Assembly: GCA_003646405.1 (NCBI GenBank)
Contig: QNFR01000011.1
Span: 1-38,736 of the forward strand
Direction: 5' to 3'
DNA length: 38,736 nt
DNA from: Gammaproteobacteria bacterium
GTDB taxonomy: Bacteria; Pseudomonadota; Gammaproteobacteria; Pseudomonadales; Halieaceae
The notes beneath the pieces were generated by a model that worked only from the letters and a program-made list of their open reading frames with translations, did no database searches and was not told the DNA's origin. Both the position numbers and the translations under genes were made by a program. This document shows positions 1 through 7,856 of this stretch, piece by piece; the stretch's first letter is position 1, and each line of letters starts with the position of its first letter.

Positions 1-1053
1 CACCAGAGCCTTGGCGACATCACCGGAAAAGCGAATACCGCCATCGGCTATCAGAGGAATATCCGTGCTCTTGAGGGCCTCGGTGACGTTGGCGATAGCC
101 GTAATCTGCGGCACTCCGGTACCCGTAACAATACGTGTGGTGCAAATAGAGCCGGGACCGATACCCACCTTGACCCCATCCACACCGGCCTCGGCCAGGG
201 CTATCGCCGCGGCGGCGGTGGCGATATTACCGCCGATCACCTGCATGGACGGGTAGTCGGCCTTGATCATCCTCACCCGCTCAATGACATTGCGGGAGTG
301 CCCGTGAGCGGTATCGACTACCAGCACGTCAACACCGGCGTTGACCAGAGCTTCCACCCGGTCGCCTGTGTCGGGGCTGGTACCCACCGATGCACCCACC
401 CGCAACTGGCCGAGGGAGTCCTTACAGGCGTCGGGGAAACTCTCGGCTTTGTCAAAATCCTTGACTGTAATCATGCCGCACAGGTCGAAAGCATCGTTCA
501 CTACCAGAATTTTTTCGATGCGGTGCCGATGCAACAAGCCCTGCACCTCATCCGAGCCGGCACCCTCCTTGACAGTAACCAGCTTGTCCCGCGGGGTCAT
601 GATGGTGGACACCAGCCGCTGTGGATTGGATTCAAAACGCACATCGCGCCGGGTAACGATACCCACCAGATCCTGCCCGTCCAGCACCGGCACCCCGGAA
701 ATACCGTGGGCGCTGGTCAATTCTGTCAACTGGGCAACAGTGGCGGTCTGCTGGATGGTAATGGGGTCCTTGACCACCCCGCTTTCAAACTTCTTGACCT
801 TGCGCACATGTTCGGCCTGTTCAGCAATGGTCATGCTTTTATGGAGGATGCCAATACCGCCTTCCTGGGCCATGGCAATGGCCAGGCGCCACTCGGTAAC
901 CGTGTCCATCGCCGCAGACACCAGGGGGATATTCAGCTCGATTTCGCGGGTGAGCCGCGTGCGCAGCGACACATCCGTAGCGATCACCTCTGAGTACCCG
1001 GGTGTTAACAGAACATCGTCAAAAGTAAGGGCTTCCTGAGCGATACGCAACAT
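1..1053 (-). CDS. guaB: IMP dehydrogenase, partial (C-terminal part outside the window)
   Basis: Oxidises IMP to XMP with NAD+, the committed step of GMP synthesis in the cytosol. The 351 visible codons begin [16 protein letters not shown], the standard GuaB N-terminus. They include two CBS repeats (about residues 95-205, with GISGVPVLD in the first and KILVVND in the second) and the catalytic loop GPGSICTTR that carries the active-site cysteine. The reading frame runs open off position 1, so about a quarter of the usual ~487 residues is missing. The ATG at 1053 is preceded by GGAG nine bases upstream. The gene is divergent from xseA, as in many gammaproteobacteria, where guaA usually follows guaB. 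It was read directly from the minus strand. Confidence 0.97.
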   Translation of the reverse strand, partial: MLRIAQEALTFDDVLLTPGYSEVIATDVSLRTRLTREIELNIPLVSAAMDTVTEWRLAIAMAQEGGIGILHKSMTIAEQAEHVRKVKKFESGVVKDPITIQQTATVAQLTELTSAHGISGVPVLDGQDLVGIVTRRDVRFESNPQRLVSTIMTPRDKLVTVKEGAGSDEVQGLLHRHRIEKILVVNDAFDLCGMITVKDFDKAESFPDACKDSLGQLRVGASVGTSPDTGDRVEALVNAGVDVLVVDTAHGHSRNVIERVRMIKADYPSMQVIGGNIATAAAAIALAEAGVDGVKVGIGPGSICTTRIVTGTGVPQITAIANVTEALKSTDIPLIADGGIRFSGDVAKALV

Positions 1054-1096
1054 AGGGACTATCTCCGGCGGTTGGCTAGCTTGACTTAAACGAGCA

Positions 1097-1125
1097 ATTA
1101 TAAATCTTTGTGTAGTGCATCACAA
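1097..1125 (-). promoter_or_regulatory. sigma-70 promoter of guaB
   Basis: On the minus strand a -35 element TTGTGA (1120-1125) and a perfect -10 element TATAAT (1097-1102) are separated by exactly 17 bases. Transcription would start near 1090, giving a leader of about 35 bases before the guaB ATG. This is a sequence match only. Confidence 0.7.
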
Positions 1126-1147
1126 TTATTGGTGCAGTACACTGCAA

Positions 1148-1305
1148 CCTGCTGAAAATCTCTCAGCCGGCACGATACGGCGTTGAAATCACCCTCGAAA
1201 TGCTCATGTACTGCCGTGTACACTCCGCTTTCTCAGGTATTTTCACCTCGCTTAAAAGCGCCTGCTGTTGGTGTACCGCACTCGCCTGAGAAGTTTTCAA
1301 CAGGC
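1148..1305. repeat. MITE-like dispersed repeat, copy 1 (158 bp)
   Basis: This 158-bp stretch matches 20209-20366 at about 87% identity (roughly 20 mismatches counted by eye) with no gaps. The ends are imperfect inverted repeats: CCTGCTGAAAA at the left and TTTTCAACAGG at the right, each followed inward by a CTCAG-type motif. It has no coding content of its own. It lies between guaB and xseA and ends 33 bases before the xseA start, so it forms most of the xseA leader. Confidence 0.85.
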
Positions 1306-1338
1306 CGTCGGGCCAAAAAAATCCCTCTGGAAGGCAGC

Positions 1339-2703
1339 TTGTCCAACCCATTTACCACCGCCAGTCCACCGCCCGCCCTGAGCGTCAGCCAGCTTAACCG
1401 CCAGGCCCGGACACTGCTGGAGAGCCATTTCGACTTCGTCTGGGTGGAGGGTGAGGTCAGCAATTTCGCCGCTCCCTCCTCCGGACACTGGTATTTCTCC
1501 CTCAAGGACGGCAAGGCCCAGGTGCGCTGCGCGATGTTTCGCAGCCGCAATCAACGGGTGCGGTTCACGCCGGAAAGCGGCGACGCCATACGCTTGCGCT
1601 GTCGGGTGTCCCTGTACGAGGGGCGCGGCGAGTTCCAACTGATCGTGGAACACCTGGAGCACGCCGGGGCCGGTGCCCTGCAGGCCGCTTTCGAGAAGCT
1701 CAAGGCCAAATTATTGGCCGAGGGCCTGTTTGACCCCGAACACAAAAAGCCCCTGCCAACCAGTGTGTCACAGTTGGGCGTCATCACCTCTCCCAGCGGC
1801 GCCGTCATCCACGACATCCTTACCGTACTGCGCCGCCGCTGCCCCGCCATTGGCGTATCCCTGCTGCCGGTTGCCGTGCAGGGTGACGATGCCGCCGCAC
1901 AGATCGCCAGCGCCATCGAACGGGCCAATCGCTGGCAACGGCAAGGAAAAATACAGCTGGATGCCCTGATAGTCGGGCGTGGCGGTGGTTCCCTGGAGGA
2001 CCTGTGGGCCTTCAACGAAGAAATTGTGGCACGGGCCATTGCCGCCAGCGACCTGCCGGTGGTCAGCGCCGTGGGGCACGAGGTGGATTTCAGCATCGCC
2101 GACATGGTGGCCGATCACCGCGCCGCCACCCCCTCAGCCGCGGCGGAACTGCTGAGCCCCGACCAGCGTGAGTGGCAACAACGCCTGCAGGCCATTGAAA
2201 CCAACCTGGTGCGCCTTATCCGGCGCAAACTTGCAGATGCCGCCATCGAACTGGGCCACCTGCGGCGGCGCCTCAAACACCCCGGGGCGCAACTGCGGGA
2301 ACAGGCCCAGCGCCTGGACGACCTGGAACAGCGCCTGGTGCTGGCCCAGAAAAACCTGCTGCGCAGGCGCCGCAGTGAACTGACCCTGCTGGAAAGCCGC
2401 CTCCACGCCCGATCACCGCTACCGCGCCTGCAACAACTGCAGCGCGACACCAGCCAATTGCAGCAGCGCCTGGAGGCCGCCATACAGCAGCGGTTACAGC
2501 AGGCCGGCAGCCACTTGGCCCACCTGGCCCAGATGCTGGATTCCCTCAGCCCCCTGGGCACACTGCAACGGGGTTATGCCATCGTGACCGATAATCAAGG
2601 CAAGGTGCTTACCGATGCCAGCAAAGTGTCGGTGGGGGATGAGGTAGAGGCCAGATTAGCCAGTGGGCGGCTGGGCTTGACGGTCAAAGAGGTTGTCGAT
2701 TAG
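1339..2703 (+). CDS. xseA: exodeoxyribonuclease VII large subunit
   Basis: Large subunit of exonuclease VII, which degrades single-stranded DNA from both ends together with XseB. The protein opens with an OB-fold (about residues 20-115, FVWVEGEVSNF and GHWYFSLKD). The catalytic core follows, with GVITSPSGAVIHDIL, the glycine-rich VGRGGGSLEDLWAFN and SAVGHEVDFSIADMVAD. A long charged coiled-coil C-terminal part ends in LGTLQRGYAIV. The open frame reaches back to 1183, but codons before 1339 fall in the repeat and look non-coding. TTG at 1339 is preceded by GGAAGG four bases away and gives MSNPFTTASPPPALSVSQLNR, matching family N-termini at 454 residues. The start is therefore inferred, not certain. 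Confidence 0.95.
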   Translation: MSNPFTTASPPPALSVSQLNRQARTLLESHFDFVWVEGEVSNFAAPSSGHWYFSLKDGKAQVRCAMFRSRNQRVRFTPESGDAIRLRCRVSLYEGRGEFQLIVEHLEHAGAGALQAAFEKLKAKLLAEGLFDPEHKKPLPTSVSQLGVITSPSGAVIHDILTVLRRRCPAIGVSLLPVAVQGDDAAAQIASAIERANRWQRQGKIQLDALIVGRGGGSLEDLWAFNEEIVARAIAASDLPVVSAVGHEVDFSIADMVADHRAATPSAAAELLSPDQREWQQRLQAIETNLVRLIRRKLADAAIELGHLRRRLKHPGAQLREQAQRLDDLEQRLVLAQKNLLRRRRSELTLLESRLHARSPLPRLQQLQRDTSQLQQRLEAAIQQRLQQAGSHLAHLAQMLDSLSPLGTLQRGYAIVTDNQGKVLTDASKVSVGDEVEARLASGRLGLTVKEVVD

Positions 2704-2796
2704 TTCACTGTGGTTTCGGCGCTTACTTAAGGTAGAGGCTGATACTCTTTGGGGGTAGGGGTAGGGGTATCGAACCGTTTGTGCGAAGGCTCGCGA

Positions 2797-2850
2797 TCGC
2801 CCATACCGCCATGAGGGCGTGGGGTTCCAACCGAATGGTGGTATGGGCGA
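2797..2850. repeat. inverted repeat between convergent xseA and the Crp-like gene
   Basis: A 16-base arm (2797-2812) pairs with 2835-2850 with a single mismatch around a 22-base loop. Both neighbouring genes end toward it (stops at 2703 and 2924), so the transcript could fold into a hairpin and act as a bidirectional end. No run of T follows on either strand, so it is not a standard intrinsic terminator. Confidence 0.6.
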
Positions 2851-2923
2851 CTGTGAGGCGCGGATTCAGCAGTTAATCTAACTCCCGGCAAGCGACCGAG
2901 AGCTGCAGGGAGCAGAAGCCGAT

Positions 2924-3571
2924 CTAATACTTGGCCGGTAACCGGGTATTGATAATGATATGCCGCCCTTCGAAGCGGATGTACTCACCAATTGTGAGGT
3001 CCTTGAGAATCCGCGCGACCATTTCACGCGATGCCCCCACCCGATCAGCGATATCCTGTTGCGTGAGCTTTTCCGGGATATAAAGCGTGCCGTCGCCGCG
3101 CTCCTCAGAGAGATCCATCAATACATTGGCCACACGACCGTAAACGTCCTGTAAAGCCAGACTCTTCACATCCGCCGTCAGCTTGCGGACTCGCTGCGCC
3201 AGGTTGCGGACCAGCTGGCGGCCGATATTGGGGTGTTCCTCCAATACTCGGTTAAAATCTTCCTTATAGATGATACAGAAGCTGGACTTCTCCACCGTGC
3301 GCACCGATGCGGAGCGGGTAGAGTCATCCAACAGGGCCAGTTCACCAAAGTAATCCCCAACACTCTGGGTATTCATGATGAATTCCTTGCCATTTTTGTC
3401 GCTGCAGTACACCTTGACCTTGCCGCTCTCGATCACAAACAGCGAATCCGCAGGATCGTTTTCATGAATGACCACCGTGTTCTTGGGAAAAGAGCGACTG
3501 GTACTGGTCGCCGCCAATGCCTTCAACTCTTCCGGTGAAAGACCCTGAAATATCTCTACTTGCTGCAACAT
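2924..3571 (-). CDS. Crp/Fnr-family transcriptional regulator
   Basis: A 215-residue regulator with an N-terminal cyclic-nucleotide-binding beta barrel (about 1-120). Its phosphate-binding cassette FGELALLDDSTRSASV keeps the Glu and Arg-Ser-Ala that contact cyclic nucleotide in Crp. A long dimer helix (120-145) and a winged-helix HTH follow, with LTQQDIADRVGASREMVARILKDL as recognition region (about 165-190). It lacks the Fnr-type cysteine cluster. It begins 252 bases from the start of a class III adenylate cyclase on the opposite strand, which suggests it may sense cAMP made next door; that link is inference. Target genes cannot be told from the sequence. The ATG at 3571 gives MLQQVEIFQGLSPEELKALA, the usual start of this family. 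Confidence 0.9.
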   Translation of the reverse strand: MLQQVEIFQGLSPEELKALAATSTSRSFPKNTVVIHENDPADSLFVIESGKVKVYCSDKNGKEFIMNTQSVGDYFGELALLDDSTRSASVRTVEKSSFCIIYKEDFNRVLEEHPNIGRQLVRNLAQRVRKLTADVKSLALQDVYGRVANVLMDLSEERGDGTLYIPEKLTQQDIADRVGASREMVARILKDLTIGEYIRFEGRHIIINTRLPAKY

Positions 3572-3741
3572 CGAAGCACCCGACCCTTTTTAAGCCTAAT
3601 CCATAAAGCCACGACAGAATAATAACCCAAAGTTTTGGCAAAACGCACCTTTGAAATCAATTTTGCACCGCTTCTGTTAATTTAATCGCCAAAATCCACA
3701 TTTCCACAGTCCCACGCAGCTAGTTATACTCTGTGCTGAGG

Positions 3742-3819
3742 ATGAATATAAGGATGTGCCCAGTGCTCCAAGCAGCTGACAAGTCAGGATCAGTGCCAAC
3801 CCGGCGGCGGCGGCACTAG
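3742..3819 (+). other. 25-codon reading frame in frame with, and just before, the cyclase gene
   Basis: ATG at 3742 (GAGG just upstream) opens 25 codons ending at TAG 3817-3819, one codon before the GTG used for the cyclase and in the same frame. It may be a leader peptide giving translational coupling, or the true N-terminus of the cyclase interrupted by a nonsense codon. The GTG at 3823 has no clear Shine-Dalgarno sequence, only GC-rich GGCGG repeats. No homology is recognised. Confidence 0.3.
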
Positions 3820-3822
3820 ACC

Positions 3823-5286
3823 GTGGCCACCAACACCAGAGCGGCCGACACCGCGTGGGGTGACCACCTGCTGCGCGCCATCATCCAATTGCGGGAATTG
3901 TTCAGTGGCCGGCAGGCAGAACTGGACCACGAGGCTCTGGAGGATTTCTCCAGGCTGTTCGAAGGCGCCGACCGTCTGCAGCGGATGCTGGAGGATACGA
4001 CACAGAGGAGCAACACCCACGACCTGATGAACGCTCTGGCTGCCATCCGCGGCTATGGGGAAATGTTGCGAGAGGATATCGGCCCACAACAGCCCGCACT
4101 GGACGAAACCCTGTCACAACTACTGGAGGCCATACACGCCGCCCATAGTGCCCATACCGGCAATGGTGTGGGAACTGCGCAGCCCCTGCTGCAGGCGCAG
4201 AAGATTCAGTCTGAGCCGGGCTTTATCCTGGCAGTGGACGATCTTAAGGAAAACAGGGAACTGGTTGCCAGGAACCTGTCTCGCATGGGGCACTTCGTGG
4301 TCACGGCGGCCAGCGGAGAGGAGGCCCTGCACGCCCTGGAGCAGAGTGATGTGGACGTGGTATTACTGGACCTGTTAATGCCGGGAATGGACGGGCGTGA
4401 AGTATTACGCCGCATCAAGGAGCACCCCGAGTGGCGCGCCACCCCGGTCATCATCATCTCCGGCAACCAGGACATGGACGGCATTATCGAATGTATTGAA
4501 GCCGGTGCCGATGACTACCTGTTCAAACCATTCAACCCTGTGTTGCTGCAGGCGCGCATCAAGGCGGGCATCGAGCGCAAGCGCTGGCATGACAGGGAGG
4601 AACAATATCGCCAGCAGTTAGAGCGTAACGAAAAGTTCATCCGTGCGACCTTCGGGCGCTACCTGTCCGATGAGATTGTCACCGACATCCTGGAGCGCCC
4701 GGAGGGCCTGGAGTTGGGTGGCGACCTGCGCAAGGTGACCATATTGATGTCTGATATTCGGGGCTTTACCACCCTCAGTGAAAGGTTGGCGCCGGCCCAG
4801 GTGGTTACCATGCTCAACCGTTACCTGGGCGCTATGACCGACATCATCATGGCGCACCAGGGCACTATCGACGAATTCATAGGCGATGCCATTCTCGCGG
4901 TGTTTGGCGCCCCAAAACGCGGCGATGACGACGCGGACCGCGCTCTCAACTGTGCCCTGGAGATGCAGGCGGCCATGTCCACCATCAACGCCCGCAACGA
5001 GGCAGAGGGATTACCGGTAGTAAAAACGGGGATAGCGCTGAATACTGGCGACGTCATCGCCGGTAATATCGGCTCCGAACGGCGCAGCAAGTACGGCTTC
5101 GTGGGTCACCCCATGAACGTGACCTCGCGTATCGAGGATCTCACCGCGGGCGGTGAGATCCTGATCTCCGAAAGTACCCTGCGCAGCCTGCGGGGCAACT
5201 TCCAGGTCGGCGATAGCCAGGAAGTCAAAGTCAAGGGCATCGACGAGTCAATTGTCGTTCACCAGATTATACAGGGGGTCACGTGA
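3823..5286 (+). CDS. receiver-domain adenylate/guanylate cyclase (class III)
   Basis: A 487-residue soluble signalling protein. Residues 1-125 are helical and contain THDLMNALAAIRGYGEML, which resembles a histidine-kinase H-box (His66), although no ATPase domain follows. Residues 133-255 are a receiver domain with acidic pair Asp139/Asp140, phospho-acceptor Asp183 (LLDLLMPGMDG) and Lys235 (FKPF). Residues 304-480 form a class III nucleotide cyclase with metal-binding Asp311 (SDIRGF) and Asp355 (FIGDAILAVFG) and the transition-state Asn/Arg pair in PMNVTSRIE. The product is probably cAMP; the substrate is not proven by these residues. It is the first gene of a tight operon, overlapping the next gene by four bases. 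GTG 3823 is the first start after an in-frame stop at 3817. Confidence 0.92.
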   Translation: MATNTRAADTAWGDHLLRAIIQLRELFSGRQAELDHEALEDFSRLFEGADRLQRMLEDTTQRSNTHDLMNALAAIRGYGEMLREDIGPQQPALDETLSQLLEAIHAAHSAHTGNGVGTAQPLLQAQKIQSEPGFILAVDDLKENRELVARNLSRMGHFVVTAASGEEALHALEQSDVDVVLLDLLMPGMDGREVLRRIKEHPEWRATPVIIISGNQDMDGIIECIEAGADDYLFKPFNPVLLQARIKAGIERKRWHDREEQYRQQLERNEKFIRATFGRYLSDEIVTDILERPEGLELGGDLRKVTILMSDIRGFTTLSERLAPAQVVTMLNRYLGAMTDIIMAHQGTIDEFIGDAILAVFGAPKRGDDDADRALNCALEMQAAMSTINARNEAEGLPVVKTGIALNTGDVIAGNIGSERRSKYGFVGHPMNVTSRIEDLTAGGEILISESTLRSLRGNFQVGDSQEVKVKGIDESIVVHQIIQGVT

Positions 5287-5657
5287 CCGACACCGGGCCC
5301 ATCCTGCTGGTGGAAGACAACGAACTGAACCGGGATATGCTGGTTCGGCGACTCAATCGTGCGGGCCTGGAAGTCATTTCAGCAGGCAATGGCCAGCAGG
5401 CGCTGAACCTGATGCTCAGTGAACAGCCCAGTGTAGTTTTAATGGACATGAATTTGCCGGTCTTGGACGGCTGGGCCGCCAGTCGCCAGGCACGGGAAGA
5501 TGAACGCATTAGCCACATTCCCATTATCGCCCTCACCGCCCATGCCAGCGAGGCGGATCGGCTCAACGCCCTGGAAGCCGGCTGCGACGACTATGCGACC
5601 AAGCCAGTGGATTTTCCAGGCCTGCTTATAAAAATAGAGAAACTCACCCGCGCATGA
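5283..5657 (+). CDS. stand-alone CheY-like response regulator
   Basis: A 124-residue single receiver domain without output domain. Acidic pair Glu11/Asp12, phospho-acceptor Asp55 (VLMDMNLPVLDGW), Thr85 (ALTAHA) and Lys107 (YATKPVD) are all present, so it should be phosphorylated normally. Its GTG start overlaps the cyclase stop, and its own stop overlaps the ATG of the histidine kinase, so translation of the three genes is probably coupled. It likely relays phosphate between the kinase and the cyclase receiver or acts by protein contact; this is inference. Confidence 0.93.
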   Translation: MTDTGPILLVEDNELNRDMLVRRLNRAGLEVISAGNGQQALNLMLSEQPSVVLMDMNLPVLDGWAASRQAREDERISHIPIIALTAHASEADRLNALEAGCDDYATKPVDFPGLLIKIEKLTRA

Positions 5658-7183
5658 GTTTACGTCGCCGACTCACCCTCTCGCTGATCACTATCCTGGT
5701 CCTGTTTGCAATAAACGTGGGTACCCATTTCTGGGGTAGTTACGCCAGGAACCAGAGTATGGACGAATATCGCGACTCAGTAAGCGCGACACAGCTTACC
5801 ACCGAGATAGAGCAACTACTGGCTGATCAGCTCCAGCAGATTCTGTTTCTCGCCACATTGCGCGACACCACTGACGATCAACTGGACGAGGAGGAACTAC
5901 AGCAGGCCGAAGACGGCATCGTCACCATCATCGGCAAGATCCAGAAACTGGGTAAGCTCAGTCATAGCATTACCGCACTGCACTATGAACAACTATGGCA
6001 GAGCAGCAGCAACCTGCTGCAAGGCTGGCTGGATTTCTACCGCGGCTACAACGACCCGGACTTTGATATGGACATGGATGACCCCCTGCCCTATCTGGAG
6101 GCCAGTCAGCGATTGAAGGAACTGGAGCAGCGCCAGTCATTCATCGCCGTACAGCGCGCGGCCATTATCGACCGCACCATCTCCCTCACCGACCGTATTA
6201 CGGTGATTGCCTTTCTGGCGTCGATTTTTCTCACGGCTACCCTGGGCTTCTTTCTGGTGCGCTATACCAACACGTCGCTGAAACGCCTGAAAACGGGCAC
6301 CGAGCGCATTGGCAGTGGCGACCTCAACTACCGCATAGACAACATTGACGACGACGGGGAACTGGGAGACCTGGCGAACGCCTTCAATGACATGTCCGAC
6401 AAGCTGCGCAACGCCATCTATGACGTGCGCAAGGCAAAGGACTCCGCCGATGAGGCCAATGCCGCCAAAAGTATCTTCCTGGCCAATGTCAGCCACGAAC
6501 TGCGCACACCCCTGAACGCCATTATCGGCTACAGCGAAATGCTGCATGAAGAGTTGGGCGACGAAGGCGAAGTGGATCGCCCGCAAGTCAGGCAAGACCT
6601 GGGCAAGATCACCAGGTCCGGGCGGCAGTTGCTGAGCCTGATCAACGATATTCTGGATCTTTCCAAGATAGAGACCGGCAAAATGTCCCTGCACTGCGAG
6701 ACATTCCAGCCCAAAGAAATTATCGCCCAGGTGTGCGACTCTCTTGAACCCTTGTTACGTGAAGGAAAGAATGAACTGCAACTGTCTGACCTGGATGAAC
6801 TGACCACGATGTATAACGATGCCACCAAGTTCCGGCAGATTTTCACCAACCTGTTGAGCAACTCCTGTAAATTTACCGAGCAGGGCTACATCAGCGTGTT
6901 CGCCCGCAAGGTTCCCGAACGTTCCGGCTGGGTGGAGTTTTCAGTGCGCGATACGGGAATAGGCATGGATGAAGAGGCGCGGTCCCGGGTGTTCGAGGCT
7001 TTCGTACAGGCCGACTCATCCACCACCGCGAACTATGGCGGCACGGGCCTGGGACTGGCCATTTGCCGGAATTATTGTGAGCTTATGGGTGGCAGTATCG
7101 ATGTGCAAAGTGAAATGGGAGCCGGCTCGACTTTTACGGTTTTACTCCCTTCTGACCCAGAGCTAGCTCACGCAGACGCTTGA
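5654..7183 (+). CDS. membrane sensor histidine kinase with HAMP domain
   Basis: A 509-residue kinase. A first membrane segment (about 8-26) is followed by a periplasmic helical sensor region (about 28-182) rich in Glu, Gln and Asp, a second membrane segment (183-203) and a HAMP linker (203-256). The dimerisation domain carries His281 in FLANVSHELRTPLNAIIGYSEML. The ATPase domain shows the N-box (FTNLLSNSCKF), DTGIGMDEE and GTGLGLAI. The small periplasmic helical domain resembles four-helix sensors, but the ligand is unknown. It is the last gene of the operon and its obvious targets are the two upstream receivers. Its final 50 bases overlap the end of the convergent lipoprotein gene. Confidence 0.95.
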   Translation: MSLRRRLTLSLITILVLFAINVGTHFWGSYARNQSMDEYRDSVSATQLTTEIEQLLADQLQQILFLATLRDTTDDQLDEEELQQAEDGIVTIIGKIQKLGKLSHSITALHYEQLWQSSSNLLQGWLDFYRGYNDPDFDMDMDDPLPYLEASQRLKELEQRQSFIAVQRAAIIDRTISLTDRITVIAFLASIFLTATLGFFLVRYTNTSLKRLKTGTERIGSGDLNYRIDNIDDDGELGDLANAFNDMSDKLRNAIYDVRKAKDSADEANAAKSIFLANVSHELRTPLNAIIGYSEMLHEELGDEGEVDRPQVRQDLGKITRSGRQLLSLINDILDLSKIETGKMSLHCETFQPKEIIAQVCDSLEPLLREGKNELQLSDLDELTTMYNDATKFRQIFTNLLSNSCKFTEQGYISVFARKVPERSGWVEFSVRDTGIGMDEEARSRVFEAFVQADSSTTANYGGTGLGLAICRNYCELMGGSIDVQSEMGAGSTFTVLLPSDPELAHADA

Positions 7184-7727
7184 GCGCTTCCTCACGCTTG
7201 GCCACTTCTTCCTCGAGAACGACATTGTCGGCGCGCAACTGGTGGTTTTGCCAACTCAAGGTCACGAATATTTCCAGGGAGTCACGCATAAGGAGTATCT
7301 TTTCGTGTACCGGCGCACCCTCCACCTGCCGGCCTTTCAAGCTGCTATAGGATTTTCGCGCCGCTTGCGGATCGTATAAAGGACTGTGCGGCAGCATGCC
7401 GACATAGGCGACCGCAATACCCGCCTCCCAGCCCGCCTGTGGCGATGACTCCAGGCGTTGATAGCGCTGAAAATACTGCACCGCCTCACTATGATCCCCG
7501 GCAGCCAGGGCGGTGAAACCCTTTTCCAGGAACGTGTAATCCGTTTGGTTCTGCGCGGCACAGGTACTGTCTTCCTGCTGCGGCAGGTTGAGGGTCAACT
7601 CCGGCACGGGCTGTGGGCCCGTAATGGGTTCCGCCGCCACGTCCCCTGCCGGTGGCGTGGTCGTGCAGGCTTGCAATAGCAGTGCCAGGGTTACTGCAGC
7701 CAGCGAGGGCAACCGGATCACGTGCAA
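7134..7727 (-). CDS. small lipoprotein with TPR-like and coiled-coil C-terminal segments
   Basis: About 197 residues. The proposed TTG start at 7727 has GAGGA seven bases upstream and yields MHVIRLPSLAAVTLALLLQAC, a short signal peptide with lipobox LLQAC, so Cys21 would be lipidated. The middle (FLEKGFTALAAGDHSEAVQYFQRYQRLE) looks like one tetratricopeptide-type helix pair. The last ~40 residues (NHQLRADNVVLEEEVAKREEALKRL) are a predicted coiled coil. The organisation resembles QseG/YfhG-type outer-membrane lipoproteins coded near sensor kinases, but the gene is convergent to the kinase here and the match is weak. Its last codons overlap the kinase gene by 50 bases. Confidence 0.7.
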   Translation of the reverse strand: MHVIRLPSLAAVTLALLLQACTTTPPAGDVAAEPITGPQPVPELTLNLPQQEDSTCAAQNQTDYTFLEKGFTALAAGDHSEAVQYFQRYQRLESSPQAGWEAGIAVAYVGMLPHSPLYDPQAARKSYSSLKGRQVEGAPVHEKILLMRDSLEIFVTLSWQNHQLRADNVVLEEEVAKREEALKRLRELALGQKGVKP

Positions 7728-7774
7728 TGCTATATCCTCAAGCAAATCAGTTAGACAGCGAGTGTAGCGCATTC

Positions 7775-7849
7775 GGTGCGCAATGCGCACCCTACCGAAG
7801 ACCCACAGCTCACCCCAAACACCCCACCGTAGGGTGCGCATTGCGCGCC
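7775..7849. repeat. inverted repeat with GTGCGCATTGCGC arms
   Basis: Two arms (7775-7797 and 7827-7849), each carrying GGTGCGCA/ATGCGCAC-type sequence plus CCTAC/GTAGG, face each other between the lysS stop and the lipoprotein start. A further single copy, GGTGCGCAATGCGCACC, is at 29609-29625. It appears to be a dispersed palindromic unit. Confidence 0.6.
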
Positions 7850-7856
7850 AGGCGCC

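Noticed and set aside
298-1039. two overlapping plus-strand frames of about 230 residues
   Set aside because: Both lie antisense to guaB, whose catalytic and CBS motifs are clear.
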